DNA of 64,000 bases from CAVOOW01 sp963697675 (lineage in GTDB: Bacteria; Actinomycetota; Actinomycetes; JACCUZ01): NCBI GenBank assembly GCA_963697675.1, contig CAVOOW010000010.1, forward strand, positions 248,001 to 312,000, in the 5' to 3' direction. The position numbers and the translations under genes were made by a program. The notes under the pieces are model-generated. The model made no database searches. It was not told the DNA's origin and saw nothing but the letters and a program-made list of their open reading frames with translations. The number at the start of each line of letters is the position of its first letter. Position 1 is the stretch's first letter. This document shows, piece by piece, positions 47,101 to 54,555 of the stretch.

Positions 47101-47224
47101 TCGGCGGATGGATGCCGCGTCCCACTTCATCACCGACCTCGACCGGATCGACGCGCATGCGGTCAGGCCGATCGTCGACTCCCGCGCTGGTTCAACACCA
47201 GGAAAGCCAGCAAGCCGCTCATGA
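44108..47224 (+). CDS. AfsR/SARP-like transcriptional regulator with BTAD, NB-ARC and TPR domains
   Basis: A 1038-residue STAND-type regulator. Domains in order: OmpR-like winged helix (1-95, starting LAISVLGPVELLRDGQPL), bacterial transcriptional activation domain (about 95-240, TYQRVRVLLSDELGLDPGPR), NB-ARC ATPase with ITGPGGVGKTALA at about 293 and LVILDNCEHLLDAAA (Walker B), then about 500 residues of TPR-like helices. AfsR/SARP proteins activate secondary-metabolite or stress genes. GTG 44108 is the start. Its last 62 bp overlap the convergent EamA gene. The upstream hydrolase is the only obvious co-transcribed gene; no biosynthetic cluster is nearby. Confidence 0.93.
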   Translation: MLAISVLGPVELLRDGQPLAVPAGKTTEVLIRLALDSTVTVSADRLIEDLWGVEATATERNTVQAKISKLRRALGEAAVVSGGRLGYTLEVDPSAVDALEVLRVAQAARELLDAGETEAALESCTRALAMFRGDAVLSDAGNGDWLVPYRVRLEEVRIGLVEDQLAARMERGAGREVIGELEALVVVHPLRERIWELLVTALYRAGRQADALATYQRVRVLLSDELGLDPGPRLQQLEQQILVQDSSLGDRLGSQPLDARAGNLPSMSPDLVGREAELAALADLLASERLVEITGPGGVGKTALAIALGRRLSVLDGAVSGGVWLARLETAVTADDVIDTLIAALNVPGEAALFERLKGTDALVILDNCEHLLDAAASVAVRLLDAAPGLRMVCTSQVPLDVDGEVVFELAPLGLADTVELFGRRSTGQRLTEADEAVLDLCRSLDGLPLVIELAAARTKTLSVEEITRRLDDRFTVLSDPTSRRPERRRSLRSTIRWSYELLFPDDQRGLWALATFAGGAPLPAVEFVLASLDVPATAAIDVVGRLASRSLVMVDDNDTSPTHGSDRAAIHSVRYRLLDSIRAFALDAMADAGLSARAYAAHAAWFAEAARSSTAGVRSSRQAEFLSVARAERANIDAALTWSAVHDPLLGLSMVNGFGWSWVVLGDSRGAQRILAALDAVGDAGRTEDRAGALLLAAWIEASTGRLELARDHITAATELAEAIGDIDLQARCCYYLAYVVSHHGEFRQAMELTDRCRTLYEGLDRPWDQAANALFAARAAISAGDEERGADAADQVQRWLRTVEDPWLHVRRDAMLGELARVQHRFDDAVSHIGRAAEASGRLGFAQTEAYQVMSLGRAQCQAGDYDNGESTLELAVDKAESTGDVRLAALARVHLGRVLRAVGKATQARAALEAADSWHRDSGGGEQAALGECLLAAMDAADRVAGAEERLVAILDDASRRDDAPVEVFALDALARVAVAAGDITRARELCAAADRRMDAASHFITDLDRIDAHAVRPIVDSRAGSTPGKPASRS

Positions 47225-48074
47225 CGATGACGATGCCGACGACCTGCCCCCGGCGCAGCACCTCGCCGAGCAAGAGGAACGACCACACGACCGCGAGGGC
47301 GGGCTGAATCACCTGGGAGATCCCGATGGTGCCGATCTGGATCGTCCGCTGTGCGAACACCATCAGCCCGTGGGCGGCGACCCCGGTGAGGAAGGTGAGG
47401 ATCAGCATGTACGTCCAGCCGGTGCTGCTCATGCCGAACACGCCACCATGGACGACCGCCAGCGGCAGCACGGCCACAGCCGCGATGGGGCTGACTGTCG
47501 CCATGAAGGTGGCGACGTCCATGTCCCGTCGGAAGTGTCGCGTGGCCACGACGTAGCCCGTCCAGAGAACCATGGCCAGCAGGCCGAACATGTTGCCCAG
47601 TATCGAAGCGTCCCCGTTAGGAGGCGCGCTGAACAACACGAGGGTGACACCGCCGAACGCGACCAGCGCGAACAACAACGCCCGCGGGTCGTGCCACTCG
47701 CCGAAGAGCTTCGCACCGAGCGGCACGATCAGGAACGGGGAGAGTGAACCGATCAGCGCGGCGTTGGCCACGCTGTTGTGCGTCGCCCCGGAGAAGAACG
47801 CGGCGAGGTTCAGCCCGAAGAAGACGCCGGGTACGAGCGCCTGGCGCACGTCCCTCATGGTGACCCGTCGCCCCGTGCTCCAGAGGTAGGCGTTCCACAC
47901 GACGCTGACGGTGGTCATCCGCCAGAACGCGACCAGGACGCCGGGAGTCTCGGCGCGCTTCACCAGCGTCGAGCTGAGCGAGAACGCAATCACCAGTCCG
48001 AGGACGGCCAGCGCCCCCCATGTCTTCGCGCTGAAGGCGCGGGACCGCGTCGTGGCCGAAGCTGTGGTCGTCAT
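47163..48074 (-). CDS. EamA/DMT-family transporter
   Basis: A 303-residue membrane protein with ten predicted helices in two EamA repeats (LAVLGLVIAFSLSSTLVKRA, ALIGSLSPFLIVPLGAKLF, then TGVAAHGLMVFAQRT and GISQVIQPALAVVWSFLLLGE). It is likely an exporter or importer of small metabolites. The ATG at 48074 gives MTTTASATTRSRAF; longer open sequence upstream lacks transporter features. It overlaps the regulator gene at the 3' end. The 206-bp region upstream (48075-48280) shows no gene. Confidence 0.92.
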   Translation of the reverse strand: MTTTASATTRSRAFSAKTWGALAVLGLVIAFSLSSTLVKRAETPGVLVAFWRMTTVSVVWNAYLWSTGRRVTMRDVRQALVPGVFFGLNLAAFFSGATHNSVANAALIGSLSPFLIVPLGAKLFGEWHDPRALLFALVAFGGVTLVLFSAPPNGDASILGNMFGLLAMVLWTGYVVATRHFRRDMDVATFMATVSPIAAVAVLPLAVVHGGVFGMSSTGWTYMLILTFLTGVAAHGLMVFAQRTIQIGTIGISQVIQPALAVVWSFLLLGEVLRRGQVVGIVIVMSGLLAFLVLNQRGSRRSA

Positions 48075-48280
48075 GGCGTGGGCAAGGTCGTTGGTCCGCG
48101 GGTTCGGTCGCTGTCCTGCCTTCGCGCATCGCGTGCTCGACCGCCTCACCCAGGTCGACACCTCCGCCGAAGTCGAGGAGGTAGGACAGCCGCGCCTTGG
48201 ACTTGGCAGGCTATCGAATACCAGCGGTATCTGAGCAAAATCCGCTCACCACGATCCTGACCGTGCTGCCGATGGTTCGG

Positions 48281-48643
48281 TCATCCCCCGCGAGCCGTCC
48301 AGCGCCCGCCACCGGTGACCTGTGCACCTGACGCGACCCACGCAACGAGGTAGCTGCCGGGAAAGTCGACCAGATGGTCACGGGCCAACGCATCGACGAG
48401 TTCACGATCGCCGGCCAGGTGCGCCCGAACAATGGCGATCAACTGCCGATCCTGACGGTGCGCGGCGGCAGCAGCGGCGCGGTCCAGCAGCGGGGGCACG
48501 TCCGGCAAGTAGGCAAACAGGGCCGCCATCACCAGCAGCATCGGGTCATCGGTCACGTCCGCCTGCGCCCCGATCCATGCCATGGCGTCGCTGTTGCCGC
48601 CGATGGCCTGCCGGATGAGCAGCTCGGCCTGTTCTTCTGTCAT
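48281..48643 (-). CDS. Hypothetical protein, helical, Ala-rich
   Basis: A 120-residue protein I do not recognise. It is mostly helical (TEEQAELLIRQAIGGNSDAM, LLDRAAAAAAHRQDRQLIAI) with a repeat-like alternation of Ala and charged residues, no signal peptide and no membrane segment. The sequence MAWIGAQADVTDDPMLLVMA suggests a compact globular helical fold. Starting at ATG 48643, it is divergent from the MMPL gene, with a strong palindrome between them that could be a shared control element. Confidence 0.7.
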   Translation of the reverse strand: MTEEQAELLIRQAIGGNSDAMAWIGAQADVTDDPMLLVMAALFAYLPDVPPLLDRAAAAAAHRQDRQLIAIVRAHLAGDRELVDALARDHLVDFPGSYLVAWVASGAQVTGGGRWTARGG

Positions 48644-48650
48644 GGCAACA

Positions 48651-48727
48651 GGTTGAGCCGGATCGCTGACGCTGGGCTGACGCCTTCGCGTCGAGGTGTC
48701 AGCCCAGCGTCAGCGACCTCATCAACC
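48651..48727. repeat. Palindrome with 19-bp perfect arms between divergent genes
   Basis: TCGCTGACGCTGGGCTGAC (48663-48681) pairs perfectly with 48698-48716 around a 16-base loop. Outer GGTTGA (48651-48656) / TCAACC (48722-48727) give the nested layout seen elsewhere. It begins 8 bp before the start of the unknown gene and lies 120 bp ahead of the MMPL gene. That position argues against a terminator role and favours regulation, or a dispersed repeat. Confidence 0.7.
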
Positions 48728-48846
48728 ATCGGCGGCAGGCGAGCACCCGGCTCGCACCGCTGAAGGGCAGACGCCATGACCACCACCCGCCACAGCGCCG
48801 ACCGGCCGAGCGTCATCCAGCCGAGCGCCAGCTCCAGCCGAGCGTC

Positions 48847-51036
48847 ATGACCCGATTCGGGCGATTCGTCGTCCGTCGGCGGCGCGCCGTCATCGTTGCC
48901 TGGGTCGCGGCGCTGATCGGTACGGCAGTCGTCGGCAGCTCGGCGTTTTCCGTCCTGTCCACCGACTTCGGCGCGGGGAACTCCACCGAGTCGGGGCGGG
49001 TCGCCCACCAGCTCGACGACCTGGCTGAGACCGGCGGGCAGCTCGCGATCGTCGCGGACCGCATCGACGTCGACGACCCCCAGGTTGCGGCCGCCTTCAC
49101 TGCCCAACTGGCGCGGATCGGTGAGGTCGAGGGTGTCCTCGACGTCGCCGACCCGTGGACCAGCGGACCCGCCACCGAGCAGCTGCGGGCCGCCGACGGT
49201 CGCGCGGCGCTGGTCGTGGTCACACTCGCCGGCAACCTCACCGAGGACGCCGAACTCGCGGTAGCGCATCAGGTCGAGGATCTTGCGCACTCCCTTGACG
49301 CCCCCGAGGTCCTCGTCGGCGGCGCCGTGCTGGTCGGGGAGACCTTCCAGACCGCGTCCGAGAGCGATCTGCTCCGCGGCGAAGCCATTGCTCTGCCCAT
49401 CGCCGTCGTCATCATGGTGCTGCTGCTCGGCGGTCTCGTCGCGGGCGGAATGCCGCTGCTCGTCGCGCTCGGCGGTGTCATCCCGACCCTGGCTGTCCTG
49501 GTCGCGGCGACCCGGCTCGGCGATGTGTCGATCTTCTCCGTCAACGTCGTCAACATGCTCGGCATCGGGCTGGGCATCGACTACGGCTTGCTGATGGTCA
49601 ACAGGTTCCGCGAGGAACGCGGTCACGGCCGCGACCACCACGACGCCGCAGTCGCCACCGTCGCTTCCGCCGGCACCACGGTCGTGTTCTCGGCGCTCAC
49701 CGTCGCGGTCGCCATGTCCGGGCTGTTCGTGTTCGGGGTGCCGCTGCTCACGTCGTTCGGCATCGCGGGGCTCGCAGTCGTCCTGCTGTGCATGGCTTCC
49801 GCCGTGACCCTGCTCCCGGCGACCCTGGCTGCGGTGGGCCGGCGCATCAAGCCGCTGCCGGCGACGCCCGACGTCGAAGGACGCTTCTACCGTTTGGCTC
49901 GCCGGGTGCAAAGCCGGCCGGTCGTGGTCGGCGGCGCAGTCGCCATCGTCCTGGTACTGCTCGGCATCCCGTTCCTGTCCGCCCGCTTCGAGACCGGTGA
50001 CGCCCGCAGCCTGCCCCGCTCGTCGGAGGCACGCGCGACCGCGCTCACCCTGGCCGATCGCTTCCCCGCCCACGGCACCGACCCGGTCACCGTCATCGCC
50101 TCCATCGACCCGACCGACCCGGCCGCCACCGCGTGGCTGACCGACCTCGCCGCCGCGCCCGGCGTCGCCGGCGCCGTCATCCGGCCCGGCACCCCCACCG
50201 GCATGACCGTCGTCGACCTCGTCCCGACCGGCACCTCCCAAGGCCCAGCCGCGACCGCACTGGTCGACCGGATCCGCAGCGACCGCCCGGCGTTCGACAT
50301 CCAGGTCGGCGGTCCCGCAGCCGAGCTGGCCGATGTCAAGTCCAAGCTCGGATCCCGGCTGCCGATCGCCGCCGCCGTGGTGGCGCTGGCCACCCTGCTG
50401 CTGCTCTTCCTGATGACCGGGTCGGTCGTCATCCCGGTCAAGGCCCTGGTCATGAGCGTCCTGAGCCTCGGCGCCAGCTTCGGTGCCCTGAAGCTCGTCT
50501 TCCAGGACGGGCACCTGTCGGGGTTGCTCGGCTTCGACTCGGTCGGCGCGCTCGACCTGTGGATGCCGGTCCTCGTCCTGATCTTCGCCTTCGGCCTGTC
50601 GATGGACTACTGCGTCTTCCTCCTCTCGCGCATCAAGGAGGTGCACGACCAGACCGGCGACAACGACACCGCGGTCGCGGTCGGGCTGCAACGCTCCGGG
50701 CGCATCATCACCTCCGCTGCAGCACTCATCGTCGTCGTGTTCACCGGGTTCGCCCTCGGCGAGGTGCTGGCCGTCAAGCAGCTCGGCGTCGGACTGGCCA
50801 TCGCCGTGGTCATCGACGCGACCCTCGTACGCATGCTGCTGGTGCCGGCCGTGATGACCGTGCTCGGCGACTGGAACTGGTGGGCCCCCGCACCGCTGCG
50901 CCGCTTCCACACCCGATACGGCCTGCATGAAGCACCCTCGGCGCCCGCCACCCCGGCCGCCACGGACCCGGTCCCGATCGACATCCGCATCCCCACCCAG
51001 GACGCCGCAGCCCTCGCGACGGACACGCCGCGATGA
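48847..51036 (+). CDS. MMPL/RND-family transporter
   Basis: A 729-residue integral membrane protein of the MMPL family (RND superfamily), with the usual two halves: helix 1 (VIVAWVAALIGTAVVGSSAF), a periplasmic domain, a helical block with NMLGIGLGIDYGLLMVNRFR, then a second loop and FAFGLSMDYCVFLLSRIKEV. The paired GxxxDY motifs couple transport to protons. Actinobacterial members export lipids, siderophores or drugs. It forms an operon with a DUF4386 protein 44 bp downstream. Its last codons overlap another in-frame ATG, but the better start for the next gene is farther on. Confidence 0.93.
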   Translation: MTRFGRFVVRRRRAVIVAWVAALIGTAVVGSSAFSVLSTDFGAGNSTESGRVAHQLDDLAETGGQLAIVADRIDVDDPQVAAAFTAQLARIGEVEGVLDVADPWTSGPATEQLRAADGRAALVVVTLAGNLTEDAELAVAHQVEDLAHSLDAPEVLVGGAVLVGETFQTASESDLLRGEAIALPIAVVIMVLLLGGLVAGGMPLLVALGGVIPTLAVLVAATRLGDVSIFSVNVVNMLGIGLGIDYGLLMVNRFREERGHGRDHHDAAVATVASAGTTVVFSALTVAVAMSGLFVFGVPLLTSFGIAGLAVVLLCMASAVTLLPATLAAVGRRIKPLPATPDVEGRFYRLARRVQSRPVVVGGAVAIVLVLLGIPFLSARFETGDARSLPRSSEARATALTLADRFPAHGTDPVTVIASIDPTDPAATAWLTDLAAAPGVAGAVIRPGTPTGMTVVDLVPTGTSQGPAATALVDRIRSDRPAFDIQVGGPAAELADVKSKLGSRLPIAAAVVALATLLLLFLMTGSVVIPVKALVMSVLSLGASFGALKLVFQDGHLSGLLGFDSVGALDLWMPVLVLIFAFGLSMDYCVFLLSRIKEVHDQTGDNDTAVAVGLQRSGRIITSAAALIVVVFTGFALGEVLAVKQLGVGLAIAVVIDATLVRMLLVPAVMTVLGDWNWWAPAPLRRFHTRYGLHEAPSAPATPAATDPVPIDIRIPTQDAAALATDTPR

Positions 51037-51080
51037 CCCCCACCCAGCACCGCCCCGCCCGCCACGACAAGGAGACCCTC

Positions 51081-51866
51081 ATGACCAGCCACGCCACCCT
51101 CGCAACCCACGCCGCGACTGCCCCGCCCGCCGCATCCACCCAGGACCGGCTGCGCCGGGTCACCGGGGCCCTGTTCGCCCTCGGCGCGATCACCTTCGGG
51201 GTCGCCGCGACGGTGCTGTCCTCCACGTTCAACTGGCCGGACATCCTGCGTGAGCCGGCCAGCGTCGTCCTCCCCGAGTACGCCGACGGCGGCACCAGCC
51301 TGACCTGGACCTGGTTCGCCGTCGCGTGGACCTACGGCATCCTGCTCGTCCCCATCCTGCTGTTGCCCACGGTCCTCGGCCGCCGTGACGATCCGGTGAT
51401 CCGGGCCGCCACGTTCGCGGGCGCCGTCTCCGTCGTCCTCTCCATGGCCGGCTTCCTGCGTTGGGTGTTCGTCGTGCCGCCACTCGCACACGACTACGTC
51501 ACCGGTGACGACACCACCAAGGCCGCCGTCGCCGCCGCCTGGACCGCGCAGCACCAGTACGGCGGGGCGCTGCTCGGTGAGCACCTCGGCGAGCTGCTCG
51601 TCATCGCCTGGTCCGTCACGTTGTCCGTCGTCATTCTGCGCTCGCGCTGCCTGCCGGCCTGGCTGGGCTGGACCGGGCTCGTGGTCAGCGTCCTGTACTT
51701 CATCAACCAGGGCGACATCATGAGCACCGCCATCCCGAACTTCCCGGTCTGGGACCTCGCCGGCGCCCTCGGCAGCACCGGCTGGGGCCTGTGGGTCGCC
51801 AGCCTCGGAGTCACGCTCCTGCTGCGACGACCGACCACCGAAGCCCGCGTCGCCACGCCCTTGTGA
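51081..51866 (+). CDS. DUF4386-like integral membrane protein
   Basis: A 261-residue protein with six or seven predicted helices (LRRVTGALFALGAITFGVAA, TWTYGILLVPILLLPTVLG, LGELLVIAWSVTLSVVILRS). The layout and the W/G-rich segments fit DUF4386. Function is unknown. ATG 51081 follows AAGGAG at ideal spacing and is preferred over the ATG at 51033 that overlaps the MMPL stop. It is followed by a perfect terminator hairpin, so it ends the MMPL operon. Confidence 0.8.
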   Translation: MTSHATLATHAATAPPAASTQDRLRRVTGALFALGAITFGVAATVLSSTFNWPDILREPASVVLPEYADGGTSLTWTWFAVAWTYGILLVPILLLPTVLGRRDDPVIRAATFAGAVSVVLSMAGFLRWVFVVPPLAHDYVTGDDTTKAAVAAAWTAQHQYGGALLGEHLGELLVIAWSVTLSVVILRSRCLPAWLGWTGLVVSVLYFINQGDIMSTAIPNFPVWDLAGALGSTGWGLWVASLGVTLLLRRPTTEARVATPL

Positions 51867-51903
51867 CCGCACTCACTGCAAGGTCAGCACACCGAGATTG
51901 CGG

Positions 51904-51931
51904 AGGACCCCAGCGGAAACGCTGGGGTCCT
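51904..51931. terminator. Intrinsic terminator hairpin
   Basis: AGGACCCCAGCG (51904-51915) and CGCTGGGGTCCT (51920-51931) form a perfect 12-bp stem with a GAAA tetraloop, 37 bp after the DUF4386 stop. The GNRA loop and GC-rich stem are typical of actinobacterial terminators without a strong U-tract. Confidence 0.85.
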
Positions 51932-51959
51932 TCGCCGTCGCGAAGGGCGCACCAATAGT

Positions 51960-51989
51960 CGTTAGCAAGAGTAATGAGTTATGCTAACG
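51960..51989 (+). promoter_or_regulatory. MarR operator overlapping the start region
   Basis: A perfect inverted repeat CGTTAGCA (51960-51967) ... TGCTAACG (51982-51989), arms spaced by 14 bases, ends 2 bp before the ATG of the MarR gene. This spacing is usual for MarR dimers. The site is AT-rich compared with its surroundings and includes TAATGA, which could serve as a -10 region for a short-leader transcript. Binding would block both transcription and access to the start, an arrangement consistent with autorepression. Confidence 0.7.
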
Positions 51990-51991
51990 AT

Positions 51992-52426
51992 ATGCCGACC
52001 TTGACCAAGACCGCCGAACTGGCCAGCGAGCTGCGCATGTCGGTCATGCGGCTGACCCGCCGGCTGCGCTTCGAGCGACCCGACATCGGCCTGAGCCTGA
52101 CTCAGATCTCGGCCCTCGGCACCATCGACCGGCACGGTCCGATGACCCCGCGCGAGGTCGCTGACCACGAGCGAGTCCGGCCTCCTTCCATGACCCGCGT
52201 ACTCGCCGTGCTCGAAGAGCGAGGTCTCATCGTCCGCATCGCCCACCCCACCGACGGACGCCAGCAACTCGTCTCGCTCGCCCGCCCGGGCCACGACCTG
52301 CTCCGGGAAGACCGCCGCCGCCGCGAGGCCTGGCTGGCGCTCCGGCTCGCCGAGCTGACCCCTGAGGACCGCGCGGTGCTGCACGCCGCCCTGCCCATCC
52401 TCGATCGGATCACCCAGACCACATGA
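51992..52426 (+). CDS. MarR-family transcriptional regulator
   Basis: A 144-residue winged-helix regulator: LSLTQISALGTIDRHGPMTP, recognition helix region REVADHERVRPPSMTRVLAV and wing DGRQQLVSLARPG. The first residues MPTLTKTAELASELR form the dimerisation helix. Its stop overlaps the ATG of the MFS gene (ATGA), so it should regulate that exporter, most likely by ligand-released repression at the operator just upstream. An ATG at 51974 would add six residues but lies inside the operator. Confidence 0.93.
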   Translation: MPTLTKTAELASELRMSVMRLTRRLRFERPDIGLSLTQISALGTIDRHGPMTPREVADHERVRPPSMTRVLAVLEERGLIVRIAHPTDGRQQLVSLARPGHDLLREDRRRREAWLALRLAELTPEDRAVLHAALPILDRITQTT

Positions 52427-53703
52427 GCCCGACGTTCACCTCACTGCACGTACGCAACTACCGGCTCTACGCCACCGGTGGCCTGGTCTCGAACACCGGC
52501 ACCTGGATGCAGCGCGTCGCGCAGGACTGGCTCGTGCTGCAGCTGTCCGGGCACAGCGGCGTCGCGCTCGGCATCACCACCGGTCTGCAGTTCCTGCCGA
52601 TGTTGCTGCTCGCGCCGTTCGCGGGGACCCTCGCCGACCGCTTCTCCAAGCGCAAGGTGCTGATGGTGACCCAGGCCTCGATGGCAGTGGTCGGTGCAGT
52701 GCTCGGCCTGCTCGACATCACTGGTGTCGTCGAGGTCTGGCACGTGTTTCTTCTCGCGCTCCTGCTCGGCGTCGCCGCTGCCGTCGATGCACCCGCGCGA
52801 CAGTCCTTCGTGATCGAGATGGTGGGCCGCGACGACGTGCAGAACGCCGTTGCCCTCAACAGCGCGTCGTTCAACCTCGGTCGGGTCATCGGACCGGCCG
52901 TGGCGGGCTTTCTCATCGTGTTCGTCGGTACGGGACCCGTCTTCCTGATCAACGCTGCTTCGTTCGGCGCGGTCATCTTCGCGCTGAAGAAGATGCGGGT
53001 GGCGGACCTCGTGCCGGTGCCACGGGCCCAGCGCGGCAAGGGGCAGGTCTTCGAAGGCATCCGCTATGTGCGCCGCCGGCCGGACCTGCTGATGGTGATG
53101 ATCGTGGTCTTCTTCGTCGGCACGTTCGGCCTGAACTTCCAGTTGACCTCTGCGCTGATGGCCACCCAGGTCTTCCACAAGGGCGCGGGTGCGTACGGCA
53201 TCCTCGGCTCGATCATGGCGATCGGCTCGGTGTCGGGAGCGCTGCTGTCCGCACGGCGCGGCCGACCACGCCTGCGGCTGATCATCGCGGCCGCCGTCGC
53301 GTTCGGACTCGTGGAGGTCGCGGCGGGGCTGATGCCGACCTACCTGGCTTTCGTGGCCCTGCTGATCCCACTGGGGCTGTGCCAGATGACTCTGCTCAAC
53401 TCCGCCAACGCGATGGTGCAGCTCGGCGTCGACCCCGTGATGCGTGGCCGGGTCATGGCGCTCTACATGGCCGTGTTGATGGGCGGCACACCCTTCGGCG
53501 CCCCCCTGATCGGAGCGCTCGCGGAGGCGTTCGGTGCCCGTTGGGCCCTGATCGCCGGCGGCCTCATCTCCGCTTCGGCGGCGCTGATCGCCGCTGCGGT
53601 GCTCGCGCGACGGGCCGACGTCCAGATGCGCGGCGAGCTGTTCGGTGTGCCGCGACGCTCGGTGCGCGAGCAGGAGCTCGCCGACCTCGCCGTCCAGCGC
53701 TAG
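52423..53703 (+). CDS. MFS exporter (DHA3/EntS-like)
   Basis: A 426-residue 12-helix transporter. MFS loop motif LAPFAGTLADRFSKRKVLMV is intact, and the N-terminal SLHVRNYRLYATGGLVSNTG with MQRVAQDWLVL is typical of the MFS_3/EntS-like group of exporters. Translation is coupled to MarR by a 4-bp overlap. Together they form a drug- or metabolite-inducible efflux operon. A hairpin repeat follows the stop. Confidence 0.93.
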   Translation: MSPTFTSLHVRNYRLYATGGLVSNTGTWMQRVAQDWLVLQLSGHSGVALGITTGLQFLPMLLLAPFAGTLADRFSKRKVLMVTQASMAVVGAVLGLLDITGVVEVWHVFLLALLLGVAAAVDAPARQSFVIEMVGRDDVQNAVALNSASFNLGRVIGPAVAGFLIVFVGTGPVFLINAASFGAVIFALKKMRVADLVPVPRAQRGKGQVFEGIRYVRRRPDLLMVMIVVFFVGTFGLNFQLTSALMATQVFHKGAGAYGILGSIMAIGSVSGALLSARRGRPRLRLIIAAAVAFGLVEVAAGLMPTYLAFVALLIPLGLCQMTLLNSANAMVQLGVDPVMRGRVMALYMAVLMGGTPFGAPLIGALAEAFGARWALIAGGLISASAALIAAAVLARRADVQMRGELFGVPRRSVREQELADLAVQR

Positions 53704-53713
53704 CCGACGAGAG

Positions 53714-53754
53714 TGGCGGCTCAGCAAGGGGTTGAACCCTCTCCAGAGCCGCCA
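53714..53754. repeat. Nested hairpin repeat, family TGGCGGC, copy 1
   Basis: Outer arms TGGCGGCTC (53714-53722) / GAGCCGCCA (53746-53754) and inner AGGG (53727-53730) / CCCT (53737-53740) with a GTTGAA loop. It is almost the same as the element at 54453-54493, including the CTCTCCAG spacer and following CAGTT. It starts 11 bp after the MFS stop and so can act as a terminator. Confidence 0.72.
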
Positions 53755-53795
53755 GTTCATCGGCGTGTCGGTCGCGCGCACTACGGTTCGTGGGC

Positions 53796-54446
53796 ATGAC
53801 CGAGCCGTCCTACCTGCATGCGACTCGGCGCGCCTATGACACGGTCGCCGTCGACTATGCCGAGCTGCTGAGAACGGAACTCGCGGCGAAGCCGCTGGAC
53901 CGTGCCCTGCTTGCTGCGTTCGCCGAACTCGTGAAAGCCGCCGGTGTCGGGCCGGTTGCCGATCTCGGTTGCGGACCTGGTCGTGTGACAGCGCATCTGC
54001 AGTCACTGGGGCTGAAGGCGGTCGGCGTCGACCTGTCGCCGGCAATGGTTGCGGTGGCTCGCCAGGCGCATCCAGGTCTGCAGTTCCACGTCGGGTCGAT
54101 GGCGGCCCTGGACCTGAAGGACGGTGCTCTCGGCGGCATCGTCGCGTGGTACTCCATCATCCACACGCCTCCCGAGAGCCTGCCCGTGGTGTTCGCCGAG
54201 TTCCACCGGGTGCTCGGCCCGGGCGGACAGCTGCTGCTCGCCTTCCAGGTGGGCAACGAGCGGGTGCACCTGGAGCGGGCCTACGGCCACGCCGTGTCGC
54301 TCGACACCTTTCGACTGCCTCCGGACCGGATCGGCGAGCTGCTGAGCCAGTCGGGACTTGTCGTGCACGCTCGACTGCTCCGCGAACCGGACGAGCCCGA
54401 GAAGATCCAGCAGGCCTACCTCATGGCCCGCAAGCCAGTGGGCTGA
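53796..54446 (+). CDS. Class I SAM-dependent methyltransferase
   Basis: A 216-residue cytoplasmic methyltransferase. Motif I is VADLGCGPGRVTAHLQSLG, followed by the acidic end of strand 2 (AVGVDLSPAMVAVAR), FHVGSMAALDLKDGALGGIV and the post-motif LGPGGQLLLAFQVG. It belongs to the Methyltransf_11/25 group, whose substrates are small molecules; the precise one is unknown. ATG 53796 was chosen; a GTG six bases upstream is in frame. It is bracketed by two copies of the same hairpin repeat. Confidence 0.92.
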   Translation: MTEPSYLHATRRAYDTVAVDYAELLRTELAAKPLDRALLAAFAELVKAAGVGPVADLGCGPGRVTAHLQSLGLKAVGVDLSPAMVAVARQAHPGLQFHVGSMAALDLKDGALGGIVAWYSIIHTPPESLPVVFAEFHRVLGPGGQLLLAFQVGNERVHLERAYGHAVSLDTFRLPPDRIGELLSQSGLVVHARLLREPDEPEKIQQAYLMARKPVG

Positions 54447-54452
54447 CGGAAG

Positions 54453-54493
54453 TGGCGGCCCGGCACCGGGTTGACCCCTCTCCAGGGCCGCCA
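54453..54493. repeat. Nested hairpin repeat, family TGGCGGC, copy 2
   Basis: Outer arms TGGCGGCCC (54453-54461) / GGGCCGCCA (54485-54493) and inner GGG-TTGA-CCC (54468-54477). The layout and spacer are shared with the copy at 53714. Two compensatory changes (CTC/GAG in copy 1 to CCC/GGG here) keep the outer arms paired, which argues that the stem itself is selected. Confidence 0.72.
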
Positions 54494-54555
54494 GTTGATG
54501 ACGCGCGTGGGCACGTTGCCGGCAAAGGGCTCGTTCGGTGTGGGGAGGTGCAGCT

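Noticed and set aside
45578..47158. A 526-codon frame antisense to the AfsR-like gene
   Set aside because: Shadow of a GC-rich gene; the sense frame has NB-ARC and BTAD motifs.
44108..47224. Avs/STAND-type antiphage protein
   Set aside because: The N-terminal winged helix plus BTAD marks it as an AfsR/SARP transcription regulator.
48640..50928. A 762-codon open frame antisense to the MMPL gene
   Set aside because: Low-complexity His/Asp/Gly/Gln sequence typical of shadow frames; MMPL motifs are on the opposite strand.
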